From NCBI GenBank assembly GCA_900761995.1, contig CAAFEY010000023.1, positions 62,001-126,000 of the forward strand: a DNA stretch of 64,000 bases, in the 5' to 3' direction. The translations under genes were made by a program, and so were the position numbers. This document shows positions 9,297 through 17,407 of the stretch, piece after piece (position 1 is the stretch's first letter; every line of letters begins with the position of its first letter). The stretch is from an uncultured Collinsella sp. GTDB lineage: Bacteria > Actinomycetota > Coriobacteriia > Coriobacteriales > Coriobacteriaceae. The notes under the pieces were generated by a model. The model worked only from the letters and a program-made list of their open reading frames with translations, made no database searches and was not told the origin of the DNA.

Positions 9297-9500
9297 GCGG
9301 AAAGTGCATCCCGGAATTCAGGCTCAGAACGGGACGCGCTTTCCGGATGGCATGCTTGGCGGAAACTACGACCCAGTATTTGGCTCCAGAACGGGACAAC
9401 CTTTCCGAATCGGTCTTCAAGCGGAAACTACGCCCCGGATTTGACCTTCAGACCGGGATGCCGTTTCCGGTTGAGGCCTCGAGCGGAAAGCGCATCCCAT
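9297..9500. repeat. array B: 62-bp tandem palindromic repeats
   Basis: Units start at 9297, 9359, 9421 and 9483, again exactly 62 bp apart. They share the GCGGAAA...CCC opening arm and the GGGA...TTTCC closing arm with array A; the fourth is cut off after GCGGAAAGCGCATCCC. The array lies upstream of the AbiEi-like gene, and array A lies downstream of it. Sequence divergence between units is large but the period is unchanged. Confidence 0.85.
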
Positions 9501-9592
9501 AATCCCCAATGGCACCGCAGCACATTTCGTGCCCGCGCGGGCGTTTGCGCCGGTCGTCGAATGACGTTATAGCTGGCTATATTATGGGTAGC

Positions 9593-9809
9593 TATAATGT
9601 TCGACTTTTCGACAACCCTCGGCCTGTGGCAGAGCATGGGTCGCCAATCAAGGCGGCGGTTGCCGAGGCCTCGTTACCGAAAATCCATTTGTTAAACCTG
9701 GCACCCGTGGGTAGAATAAAGTCGACGGCAGCCCAAGTAGTGAAGAGCTGGGCAGCGCCGTTACTCAGTTTAAGGGGTCAATGCCTTAACGGCGTCGACC
9801 CCTCTTTTT
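9593..9809 (+). ncRNA. candidate structured small RNA
   Basis: A TATAAT box at 9593-9598 and an intrinsic terminator at 9773-9809 bound a stretch of about 205 nt that forms strong hairpins. CCTCGGC (9617-9623) pairs with GCCGAGG (9662-9668) around an inner TCGCC/GGCGG stem. ACGGC-GCCCA (9725-9735) pairs with TGGGC...GCCGT (9749-9761). No ORF with a ribosome-binding site covers it. A Rfam family named Collinsella-1 exists, but I cannot tell whether this matches it. The -35 region is weak, so the promoter is tentative. Confidence 0.45.
9773..9809 (+). terminator. intrinsic terminator of the small RNA candidate
   Basis: AGGGGTC (9773-9779) pairs with GACCCCT (9797-9803), followed by CTTTTT. An inner TGCC/GGCG pairing may shorten the loop. 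Confidence 0.7.
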
Positions 9810-9899
9810 ATGCTTCGAATGCTGCTTGAGTGCCTCGGAAAGTTCGATAAGCGCCGTGAAGAGCGAGACCAAAGCAACCAAGAGCTCTACGAGCTCTGA
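9810..9899 (+). CDS. 29-aa small ORF between two terminators
   Basis: An ATG immediately after the T-tract of the preceding terminator opens a 30-codon frame with a charged C-terminal half (KFDKRREERDQ). The TGA falls 3 bp before a second terminator hairpin. No ribosome-binding site is visible, because the upstream bases are the terminator itself. It may be a leaderless or accidental frame; I list it because position and composition look non-random. Translation is unproven. Confidence 0.25.
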   Translation: MLRMLLECLGKFDKRREERDQSNQELYEL

Positions 9900-9901
9900 T
9901 G

Positions 9902-9947
9902 GGCCCGGGATGACCTCTGATTCAAGTCACCGGGCCTAAATCTTTTT
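9902..9947 (+). terminator. second intrinsic terminator
   Basis: GGCCCGG (9902-9908) pairs with CCGGGCC (9930-9936), with an inner GATGAC/GTCAC extension, followed by a T5 run. It lies 164 bp upstream of the exonuclease gene. Confidence 0.65.
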
Positions 9948-10110
9948 CAGGCATTTGAATAGAGCGGGCGATTCTCTTGGGGCCGTCTGCATGGCGTATG
10001 CCTGGCGCGCGTGGCATTGCGTCCCGCTTTTGTGTCCGCACGGGCGCCTATCCTTACGGCAATGTAGCCGCCTATGTAACGAGCGGCAGTTGACGGAGAA
10101 AGGCCCAACC

Positions 10111-10845
10111 GTGTCAGCTGAAAAGACGCCGTGTATCTCGGCTATCGATACGACGAACTTTGCGCGCCAGATCGTGCTGGACTTTGAGTTTGCGCCGGTG
10201 CCAAAGCAGCGCCAGCGCCGTGGACTGCGTAACGAGATTATCGAGGTCGGCGCCGTCAAGCTCGATTACCACGGCAACGTTATGGGCGAGTTCTCGCAGT
10301 TTGTACAGACGGAATTTACCGAAGGCGTTGCGTTCCCCGTCCGCGAGCTCACAGGGATATCGGCCGTGGGCACCGCGATGACCGATCCGCTCTACATGGT
10401 GATCAAAAGGCTCAGCGATTGGATCGGGCGCTACTCCGCCCAGGTGGTCTGTTGGGGCGGGGCGGATCGTCGACAGCTTTTGATCGAGTGCCAAGCAAAG
10501 CACATCGATCTTTCCGCATTTCCTACGGACTGGGCCGACCTGCAGGCGTTTTACACCTCGATCATGGACATGAGCAGCCACGGGTGCGTCTCTTTGAGTG
10601 ACGCAGCGACGTGGTTTGGCATCGAGTTCGACGAGTCGACGGGCCATGCCCACAGCGCGCTTGCCGATGCACGCGTGACCGCCAGATTGCTCAAGCAGGT
10701 GATGGACGGGGGCTATCATGTGAGTCCATGCGCCCAGGAGGTCCGCCAGCGATGGGGGATGGGCGAGCGAGCTCAGACGTGCCTTTCCAGCAAGTGCCCC
10801 GAGCTGAGCGATCTGCTGCTGAAGCTGAAGGCGGAAGGGAGGTAG
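10111..10845 (+). CDS. DEDDh-family 3'-5' exonuclease
   Basis: 244-residue exonuclease of the DnaQ-like RNase H fold. The catalytic motifs are LDFEF (ExoI, D-x-E) near residue 25, the middle Asp region around TDWADLQ, and HSALADARVTARLL (ExoIII, H-x4-D) near 187. The GTG at 10111 is chosen because GGAGAAAGG lies 7 nt upstream; the open frame extends further upstream without such a site. A decayed copy of its C-terminal half lies at 12172-12575 beyond an unrelated minus-strand gene. It could act in RNA processing or DNA repair; the specific role is unknown. Confidence 0.8.
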   Translation: MSAEKTPCISAIDTTNFARQIVLDFEFAPVPKQRQRRGLRNEIIEVGAVKLDYHGNVMGEFSQFVQTEFTEGVAFPVRELTGISAVGTAMTDPLYMVIKRLSDWIGRYSAQVVCWGGADRRQLLIECQAKHIDLSAFPTDWADLQAFYTSIMDMSSHGCVSLSDAATWFGIEFDESTGHAHSALADARVTARLLKQVMDGGYHVSPCAQEVRQRWGMGERAQTCLSSKCPELSDLLLKLKAEGR

Positions 10846-10887
10846 GGGGCGTTAGCTGTCTGCATGGCGCGTGCCTGCCGTGTATCG

Positions 10888-12123
10888 CTACTCTTCCTGC
10901 TGCTTGGCAGGCAGGATGTAGACGTTCTCGGCGTCCACGGCAATCTGCGTGGGATGGTTGTAGAGGGTGTCGATCTCCTTTACGCTCTGCTTGAACGGCG
11001 TGACGTCGGGCGTCTTTGCCTGATGGAGCTTCTCGAGGAGTTTCTCGGATTGCCTGTCGTTGAACCTGCCGATATCCTCTCCTGCGCCCTCGAGTGCCTC
11101 ATCGATGAGCGTGTGGTCGCCCACGGGGGTCTTTGCGATGGCGTAACCGAGCAATTTGCCCGCGGATGCGATGCCGCCCAGCAGTGCCGCGTCGACGGTG
11201 TCGGCAGTTCCCGCCTCGAGGGCGTCGTAACACTCGGTGTAGAGTTCGCGGTACGCGATTGAGTCCGCCTCGATCTTTGCGGCGGCGTCCGCGAGCTTTG
11301 CGGGCTCGAAGTTCTGAGCGAGCATGGGCTCGAGGAACAGCGAGAACGCGTGGATGTAGGTGGCGAGCCGGCAGTCTTTGAGGTAGTCGAGCACCTTGTC
11401 GAGGCGTCTTCCCAAGCCATCTCGCACCTCGATGAACCCTTTCTTTTTCAAATCCGCCTGCGCCTGCGAGCGGAAGAGTTCCATGTCCTGCGCGGACGAC
11501 TGCTTGATGTCGAGCACCTTCATATGGGCGTTTGCCATGTAGATGGCGTTGCCGTAGTTGAGGCTGTAACCGTTGAGGATGTCTGCGAGCGTCTTGAGAT
11601 TGCCGCGCATGTTGGCCTTGTCACGCTGGCGCATGTACTCGAACATTTCGTCGACGGACTCCTGGATGGAGTCGAGCTTTTGGTTTATCTGCGCGATTGC
11701 GGCTGCCATTAATAGCGATGTTGGATCGTAAGGCACCTGCGTGACGCTTGTGGCGATGTCACCCTCGACTACGTGGAAGCGCGCTTGCCCGAAACCCTTG
11801 GCTGCATCGCGGTAAGATCCCATGAGGCCACTGCCGTCCTTGAACGATTGGAGTATTGACGGGTCAAGCGGATTGCCAAACTTATCGGTTGGTTGGAGCA
11901 GCATAGGCACGTTTACCGTGTTGGTGACGGTGCGAAACATCGAGGGGAGCGAGGCGAACGCCACGCCGAGTTGGGGAATTCGCTCGAGCGGGAGCTTGAT
12001 GGCACCGGAGACGTCCACCTGCTCCTGGGTGAGCGCGAGGTGGATTTTGGTGGATGCGAGCTGTTTTGCCACGAGCTCCTCTCGGCTGCCGTCCGTCGAG
12101 GGTTTGATCTCGTTGTCTGCCAT
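10888..12123 (-). CDS. unknown helical protein, 411 aa
   Basis: I do not recognise a named family. The start at 12123 has AAGGAG upstream, and a further upstream ATG without such a site is less likely. The protein is predicted mostly helical. It has a moderately hydrophobic patch with repeated Gln/Asn (MAAAIAQINQKLDSIQESVDEMFEYMRQ, shown here only as a coiled-coil-like region near residues 145-175) and an Ala-rich stretch near 330. It lies between the intact exonuclease and the exonuclease remnant, which suggests that it arrived by insertion or duplication. No signal peptide is obvious. Confidence 0.6.
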   Translation of the reverse strand: MADNEIKPSTDGSREELVAKQLASTKIHLALTQEQVDVSGAIKLPLERIPQLGVAFASLPSMFRTVTNTVNVPMLLQPTDKFGNPLDPSILQSFKDGSGLMGSYRDAAKGFGQARFHVVEGDIATSVTQVPYDPTSLLMAAAIAQINQKLDSIQESVDEMFEYMRQRDKANMRGNLKTLADILNGYSLNYGNAIYMANAHMKVLDIKQSSAQDMELFRSQAQADLKKKGFIEVRDGLGRRLDKVLDYLKDCRLATYIHAFSLFLEPMLAQNFEPAKLADAAAKIEADSIAYRELYTECYDALEAGTADTVDAALLGGIASAGKLLGYAIAKTPVGDHTLIDEALEGAGEDIGRFNDRQSEKLLEKLHQAKTPDVTPFKQSVKEIDTLYNHPTQIAVDAENVYILPAKQQEE

Positions 12124-12171
12124 AGCGTGCTCCTTGCTTACGTTAATAGTCGCGGGCATTATCTTACCGTT

Positions 12172-12575
12172 GTGTGACCTGCTGGGACGGGACGGACCAG
12201 TGGCGGTTCGAGGACGATTAGCGGACGAAGCACGTCAGCCTTGCTGGCTTTCCTACGGACTGGGTCGATCTGCAGGCGTGTCGCTCCTCGATCATGGACG
12301 TGGGCAGCCACGGGTGTGCCTCGTTGAGTGACGCGGCAACGTGGTTTGGCATCGTTTTTGATGAGTCGACGGGCCATGCCCACAGCGCCCTTGCCGATGC
12401 GCGCGTGACCGCCAAGTTGCTCAAGCAGGTGATGGACGGAGACTATCGCATGAGTCCGCGCGCCCGGGAAGTCCGCCAGCGGTGGGGGATGGGCGAACGA
12501 GCTCAGACGCGCCTTTCCAGCAAGTGTCCCGAGCTGGGCGACCTGCTGCTAAAGCTGAAGGCGGAGGGGAAGTAG
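12172..12575 (+). pseudogene. decayed C-terminal copy of the exonuclease
   Basis: Translation aligns without gaps to the second half of the exonuclease at 10111-10845. CWDGTD matches CWGGAD, KHVSLAGFPTDW matches KHIDLSAFPTDW, and the HSALADARVTA block is identical. A TAG at 12219-12221 falls inside the aligned part, and the N-terminal half with the D-x-E motif is missing. An ATG at 12294 could still express about 93 residues (GHAHSALADARVTAKLLKQV and the tail), but these lack the first catalytic motif. Confidence 0.85.
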
Positions 12576-12608
12576 GGGGACGCCCTCCGCCTATGCTGGC
12601 GCGGCATC

Positions 12609-12842
12609 TTATTGCCTAGCAGCTCCTGATGTTGGCAAATGGCTTCCACAGTGGCCAATCACGATCAGCTGCGCCTCATCATCAAAGCAAAAGTGCAGAC
12701 GGAATGGATTGCGGCAGTTGCGACCGTCGCCCTTGACGTGCGGCAAGATGCAAATCTGGTTGCCCTTGTAAATGCGCTGGCGAAGCTGCATAAGTTCGAA
12801 GCCGACTGCGTCGATTAACTTTGCCGGCGTTCTTTGCGCCAT
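12609..12842 (-). CDS. small unknown protein coupled to the Abi_C gene
   Basis: A 77-residue frame overlaps the last 28 bp of the upstream Abi_C-type gene, which suggests translational coupling. Features include ICILPHVKG, PFRLHFCFDDEAQLIVIGHCG and a Ser/Thr-rich end. The beta-rich centre is reminiscent of RelE/ParE-like toxins, but no catalytic pattern can be confirmed. It may be a small partner of the Abi gene or an accidental frame; compositional fit and coupling favour a real gene. Confidence 0.45.
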   Translation of the reverse strand: MAQRTPAKLIDAVGFELMQLRQRIYKGNQICILPHVKGDGRNCRNPFRLHFCFDDEAQLIVIGHCGSHLPTSGAARQ

Positions 12843-13642
12843 TCGTGGGCATCCCAGAGGTATTCGACTAGTGTTGCCGAACTTCCTACGGCAAGTTTTG
12901 CGTGTCTCATGGACAGTCCCTTGTAGCTGTCGGCTTTGCCGTGACCTGTTCCATATGGGTTGCGCAGCTCGGCAATGCCGCCCGCGATGTTGCCGAGGCT
13001 GCTGAGGATGCGCTTTATGGTCCCTCCCGCCGGGAGGTCGGCGTTAATGTCGTCTGTCTCAATGCCGAGGCACTTCATCGTTTCCTTGACAAGTTGCGAT
13101 ACGCCCCAATTGCCTCCATAGTCTCTATTGTTTTCTTCAAGAATTGTCTTGCAACAACTTTCGATCAGTTCCTTGGACTTACCAATCGCTTCAGTTGGAT
13201 TGGTCTCTCGTGATGAAAAGAGGGCATCGATTTGTTGGCGCATGTAGTCGCTCGTGAAATGGGTCTCAAGTTCCTCACGTTGGGCGAGAACGGAGATGCC
13301 CGCCCGTTCTCGCCTCGCAACGGGCTTGCATTTTTCATAAAGAAAATGATGGTCCTTAGCGTCGCGGGCTGTGGAAGTGCCATCCATTTCGCTGGCGTAT
13401 TCAGGCTGTGCCTCATAGTAATCAAACAAGTCGCATAGCAACTTTGTTCCGCACACATCAGATTCTTCTTCGATGTACTTGGTGAGAGATCTGCCTTTCG
13501 ATAGGTCGTAATGAGCGCAAAGCGCAACGCCAATGCTGCTTTTGGTAAAAGTGTCGAAGGAGCTTGTTGTGAAATTAAGAACATAGCCGCCACGGTTGAA
13601 GAGTCTGAGAAACAGCCCTTTTTCAATTTCGGTCATAGCCAT
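12815..13642 (-). CDS. abortive-infection protein with Abi_C-type C-terminus
   Basis: 275-residue protein whose C-terminal half matches the abortive infection C-terminus (Abi_C) pattern: AIGKSKELIESCCKTIL, NPYGTGHGK and a conserved Ala-rich helix near the end. Such proteins are found in phage-defence islands and are thought to stop host growth on infection. The N-terminal half is variable, as usual. The start at 13642 is used because the upstream 35 codons lack a ribosome-binding site. It lies 486 bp from the type I restriction operon on the opposite strand. Confidence 0.72.
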   Translation of the reverse strand: MAMTEIEKGLFLRLFNRGGYVLNFTTSSFDTFTKSSIGVALCAHYDLSKGRSLTKYIEEESDVCGTKLLCDLFDYYEAQPEYASEMDGTSTARDAKDHHFLYEKCKPVARRERAGISVLAQREELETHFTSDYMRQQIDALFSSRETNPTEAIGKSKELIESCCKTILEENNRDYGGNWGVSQLVKETMKCLGIETDDINADLPAGGTIKRILSSLGNIAGGIAELRNPYGTGHGKADSYKGLSMRHAKLAVGSSATLVEYLWDAHEWRKERRQS

Positions 13643-14128
13643 TTTTTCTCGCCTTGCAAAACACCTGATACTTCTTGATGAGGCATTATAAGGAGACGAT
13701 GCAAGCTTTCCTAGAGCGGGTGTCACCGCTCGTTGAATCGTGTACAAGATTATCTGAACGGAAAGCTATTATGCGCAATCCTAGTAGCTCTCTTTTGAGC
13801 AGCTGTCTTCGCTTGCCCAGATGGGGCCATACACCTTGAAGCAATCCCCCTCTGCCTCCCAACATCTCGAGGACCGTAATTGATTCGCTATGATTCCACT
13901 TCAACGATTGCTGTGTATGCCACTGCGTGCTCAATGCAGAGCTCTTATATTATGCTTTGCGTCGCGTTCTTCTACACACCCTTTAATCTGCGCAAATAAT
14001 GGTCTTGCTCCATTTTACTGGAGACAATTGCATTGCCTGCCTATCTGTACCAGACGGCTATTTCCCTTTCGCCCTTTGCTAGAATCGTAAGCACATTTGT
14101 ATTGCATCATGCAATCGCGGAGGTTCCC
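13643..14128. other. AT-richer intergenic stretch before the hsd operon
   Basis: 486 bp between the divergent Abi_C gene and the RHH gene. Apart from a tentative -10 (TAGAAT at 14080-14085) and the palindrome at 14101-14115, I see no gene, RNA or repeat in it. Base composition is clearly lower in GC than the housekeeping regions. Confidence 0.5.
14101..14115. promoter_or_regulatory. perfect palindrome, candidate operator
   Basis: ATTGCAT-C-ATGCAAT lies 15 bp downstream of a possible -10 and 13 bp upstream of the ATG of the RHH gene. Its place and symmetry suit an operator for a dimeric repressor such as the RHH protein encoded next (inference). Confidence 0.5.
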
Positions 14129-14335
14129 ATGAAGTACGCCGACCTTATCGACGGAGAAGCATCCCCGAGCGAGCTCAGAAGCTTCCTTGTGGACGGCGAG
14201 AACGTGGCGGTAACCGTCCGCATTCCCAAGAATATGCGCGATGCCGCCAAGGAAGCGGCCGCTCTCAATGGCGTCAGCTTCACGTCTCTCGTGAAGACGA
14301 GCCTCATTGAGTACCTGTCCAAGAAGGAGAAGTAA
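14129..14335 (+). CDS. ribbon-helix-helix protein leading the hsd operon
   Basis: 68-residue protein. Residues 27-68 have the ribbon-helix-helix layout: a VAVTVRIP strand, then two helices with DAAKEAAALNG and TSLVKTSLIEYL. Such small DNA-binding proteins are typically antitoxins or autoregulators. GCGGAGG lies upstream of the ATG and hsdM begins 3 bp after the stop codon, so it is the first gene of the restriction operon. A perfect palindrome lies just ahead of it. No toxin gene is adjacent, so controlling hsd expression is the simplest role. Confidence 0.7.
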   Translation: MKYADLIDGEASPSELRSFLVDGENVAVTVRIPKNMRDAAKEAAALNGVSFTSLVKTSLIEYLSKKEK

Positions 14336-14337
14336 CG

Positions 14338-16191
14338 ATGGCAGATATCCGCAAGCTCGAGAGCGAGCTTTGGGAGGCGGCAGACGAATTGCGTGCCAAC
14401 TCCAAGCTGACGAGCCAGCAGTACTGCATGCCGGTTCTGGGCCTCATCTTCCTGCGTTATGCGTGGGGTCGTTTCAAGCGCGCCGACGAGCAGATCGAAG
14501 CTGAGCGTGCCGCTATCACGGGTCGCAAACCGCCCAAGCAGGCAGCGGACTACTCCGCCAAAGGCGCGATGTTCATCCCCGAGGAGGCCCGCTATGACTA
14601 CTTGCTCAACCTGCCCGATGGTGCCGACATCGGCAAAGCGGTCAACGAAGCCATGGCAAGTATCGCTGCCATTAACCCCTCGCTCGCGGGCGTCCTTCCT
14701 GACACCTACGCCGAGCTTGGCAATGACCTGTTGCGCAGCGTTATCCGCGTCTTCAACAACCCTGCCCTCGACGAGGAGGGCGATGATATCATCGGCCGCA
14801 TCTACGAGTACTTCCTCGGCAAGTTTGCTCCAGCGGTGGCAAGCGACGATGGCGTCTTCTTTACGCCCAAGTCGCTCGTCCGCATGATCATGAACGTCAT
14901 CGAGCCCTCGCGTGGCAAGATGCTCGATCCTGCTTGCGGCTCGGGTGGCATGTTCGTTTCCGCCAGCGACTACGTGCGCGAGCAGGGTGACAACCCCGCT
15001 GAGACCATGATGTTCTACGGACAGGAGAAGGTCGACTACAACGCCAAGCTTTGCCTCATGAACATGGCCGTCCACGGCATGCAAGGCAACATCAAATCGG
15101 GCGACGACGCTAACACCTTCTATAACGACGCGCACGCCCTCGACGGCAAGTGTGACTTCGTGGCCGCCAACCCGCCCTTTAACGTGGACAAGGTGAAGCA
15201 CGCAAGGGCCCTGGACGCCGGTCGCCTGCCGCTTGGTGCTCCGAAGGCGAACAAAAAGGAGGAGGTGTCCGCGAGCGGCGCAAACTACCTCTGGATCAAC
15301 TACTTCTACTCCTACCTCAAGGACACGGGCCGCGCGGGCTTCGTCATGGCGTCCTCCGCCACCGATTCCAACGCCGAGCGAGCCCAGCGCCGGAAGCTCG
15401 TGGAGACCGGCCACGTGGACGTGATGCTCTACGTGGGCAACAACTTCTTCTACACCAAGAGCCTGCCGTGCACGCTGTGGTTCTTCGACAAGGGCAAGCC
15501 CGAGATGCTGCGCAACAAGGTCCTGTTCATCGACGCTCAGCGCTACCACACCGCCGTCTCAACGACGTTCAACGAGTGGACGCCCTGGCAGCTGAAGAAC
15601 CTCTCGGCCATCGTCTGGCTCTATCGCGGCGAAGTGGGCAAGTACCACGACCTCATCGAGGAGTACGAGAACCGTGCGACCGAGGTTGCGCCGCTGTTTG
15701 GTGGCGACGCTGCGGAGAAGCTCTTGGGCATCGGCGGCGTCGAAGATTTCGCCATTGCGCACGAGGCGATGCTAGCGGCTATTGAGAATCAGAAGGCCGC
15801 TGCTAAGGAGGAGGTCGACACTCTGCCCAAGCGCGAGCAGAAGAAGCGCCGTGAGGCCCTAGCCGAGGTGACGGCTCGGATGGAGTCTGCAGCAACCGAG
15901 ATTGGCGAGGCCGTATGGCTCGTCGAGAAGTTCGGCGATGGCGAGTACGCGGACGTGCCCGGCCTGTGCAAGGTCGCTACGCGCGCCGAGATCAAGGGCG
16001 ACCAGCCTGCCGAGAAGAGCTCTTGGAGCCTGACGCCGGGAGCTTACGTGGGCGTGCCTCCCGTCGAGGATGACGGCGTGGACTTCCACGAGCGAATGAC
16101 CAAAATCCATGCAGAGCTGCTGGATCTGCAGCGTCAGGGCAATGATCTCATGGTCATCATCGACCGCAATTTCCAGGGGTTGGGTCTATGA
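14338..16191 (+). CDS. hsdM: type I restriction-modification, methyltransferase subunit
   Basis: 617-residue N6-adenine methyltransferase. The HsdM_N helical region is at the N-terminus, the SAM-binding motif LDPACGSGG is near residue 196 and the catalytic motif NPPF near 279. The C-terminal third includes a Lys/Glu-rich coiled region (KREQKKRREA). It modifies host DNA in complex with HsdS and supplies the methylase part of the HsdR-containing restriction complex. The start follows the RHH gene by 2 bp and the stop overlaps hsdS as ATGA. Confidence 0.95.
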   Translation: MADIRKLESELWEAADELRANSKLTSQQYCMPVLGLIFLRYAWGRFKRADEQIEAERAAITGRKPPKQAADYSAKGAMFIPEEARYDYLLNLPDGADIGKAVNEAMASIAAINPSLAGVLPDTYAELGNDLLRSVIRVFNNPALDEEGDDIIGRIYEYFLGKFAPAVASDDGVFFTPKSLVRMIMNVIEPSRGKMLDPACGSGGMFVSASDYVREQGDNPAETMMFYGQEKVDYNAKLCLMNMAVHGMQGNIKSGDDANTFYNDAHALDGKCDFVAANPPFNVDKVKHARALDAGRLPLGAPKANKKEEVSASGANYLWINYFYSYLKDTGRAGFVMASSATDSNAERAQRRKLVETGHVDVMLYVGNNFFYTKSLPCTLWFFDKGKPEMLRNKVLFIDAQRYHTAVSTTFNEWTPWQLKNLSAIVWLYRGEVGKYHDLIEEYENRATEVAPLFGGDAAEKLLGIGGVEDFAIAHEAMLAAIENQKAAAKEEVDTLPKREQKKRREALAEVTARMESAATEIGEAVWLVEKFGDGEYADVPGLCKVATRAEIKGDQPAEKSSWSLTPGAYVGVPPVEDDGVDFHERMTKIHAELLDLQRQGNDLMVIIDRNFQGLGL

Positions 16192-17405
16192 AGTTCGGAA
16201 ATCTATACGCCATACCATCTCGCAATGGCCTCACAAAACCTCGGTCTGTGCGTGGCGACGGAATCAAGTTCGTCAACATGGGCGAGCTATTTGAGAATGA
16301 GCGTATCGGGAACATAGAAATGGACAGGGTCCCAGTCAGCAAAACGGAGATGCGCGACGCGCTCTTGCAGGAAGACGATTTGTTGTTTGCAAGGCAGTCC
16401 CTTGTTAGAGAGGGAGCGGGCAAGTGCTCGATTATTGCAGAGGTTGAGGAGCCGACAACATTTGATTCGCACTTAATTCGTGTCCGGCTTAACAGGTCGA
16501 TCGCCAATCCAAGCTTCTATCGATACTATTTTGCATCCCCGTTATCGCCGATGCCTGGGATAGTAAGTCAATGCGCTCAAGCTGGAATCAAGGGGTCTGA
16601 TCTCAAGAATCTTGATGTTGATTGCCCCCCGCTTGAAGTGCAAGATAAGATCGCTTCGATTCTGGGCGCCTATGACGAGCTGATCGAGAACAACCGCAGA
16701 CAGATCAAGCTCCTTGAGGAGGCTGCCCAGCGCCTCTACAAGGAGTGGTTCATCGACCTTAAGTTCCCCGGCCACGAGACCGCGCCCATCGTCGACGGTC
16801 TCCCTGAGGGGTGGCAGAAGGGCAGTCTGCTAGATTTCGCTGGCTTCTATAGGGGGAAATCATATACATCAAAAGATCTTGTCGAGTCAGGAAAGATGCG
16901 ACTTGCCAATCTGAATAGCATTGCTGCATACGGCGGCTGGGCTTGTGGCGCTGAAAAGCCATATGCAGGCGCATATAAACCTGAGCAGTTGATTTCGTTC
17001 GGTGACGTAATCATGGCTGTTACTGATATGACGAAAGAACGGCGACTCGTTGGGCATGTTGCAAGAGTCCCGAGACAGGCAGATGGTTTCCTGATGTCGA
17101 TGGATTTGATCAAGCTTGTCCCAAAAAACGTGACCGCAAACTATCTCTATGCCACTCTAAGGTTTAGCGGCGTGGCGGAAATGATAGCTATGCTCGCCAA
17201 TGGCACGAATGTGCTTCATCTCAAGCCAGATGCGCTGGACCGCATTGTTTTCATCAGGCCTGATTACGAAATACAGGAGCGGTTCTCCGAGGTTGTTGAG
17301 TCGCTAATTTTAACGTGCGAGCACCTTGAGCAGGCGGCCTCCTTAGCTCGCGAGGCTCGCGATCGCTTGCTTCCCAAACTCATGTCCGGGGAAATTGAGG
17401 TGTAG
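16188..17405 (+). CDS. hsdS: type I restriction-modification, specificity subunit
   Basis: 405-residue subunit that sets the DNA recognition site. Two target-recognition domains are visible: about residues 1-150, then a conserved helical spacer (LLEEAAQRLYKEWFIDLKFPG near 185-205), then a second domain about 205-375. A closing helix follows (SLAREARDRLLPKLMSGEIEV region). The GC content is lower than in the flanking hsd genes, as is common for exchanged specificity modules. It overlaps hsdM by 4 bp. Confidence 0.93.
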   Translation: MKFGNLYAIPSRNGLTKPRSVRGDGIKFVNMGELFENERIGNIEMDRVPVSKTEMRDALLQEDDLLFARQSLVREGAGKCSIIAEVEEPTTFDSHLIRVRLNRSIANPSFYRYYFASPLSPMPGIVSQCAQAGIKGSDLKNLDVDCPPLEVQDKIASILGAYDELIENNRRQIKLLEEAAQRLYKEWFIDLKFPGHETAPIVDGLPEGWQKGSLLDFAGFYRGKSYTSKDLVESGKMRLANLNSIAAYGGWACGAEKPYAGAYKPEQLISFGDVIMAVTDMTKERRLVGHVARVPRQADGFLMSMDLIKLVPKNVTANYLYATLRFSGVAEMIAMLANGTNVLHLKPDALDRIVFIRPDYEIQERFSEVVESLILTCEHLEQAASLAREARDRLLPKLMSGEIEV

Positions 17406-17407
17406 CG

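Noticed and set aside
7835..9500. The 62-bp arrays as CRISPR arrays
   Set aside because: Repeat units are palindromic and diverged, spacer parts are short and partly conserved, and no cas gene is present.
9509..9829. 106-aa plus-strand ORF over the small-RNA candidate
   Set aside because: No ribosome-binding site, no recognisable protein pattern, and it runs through a terminator hairpin.
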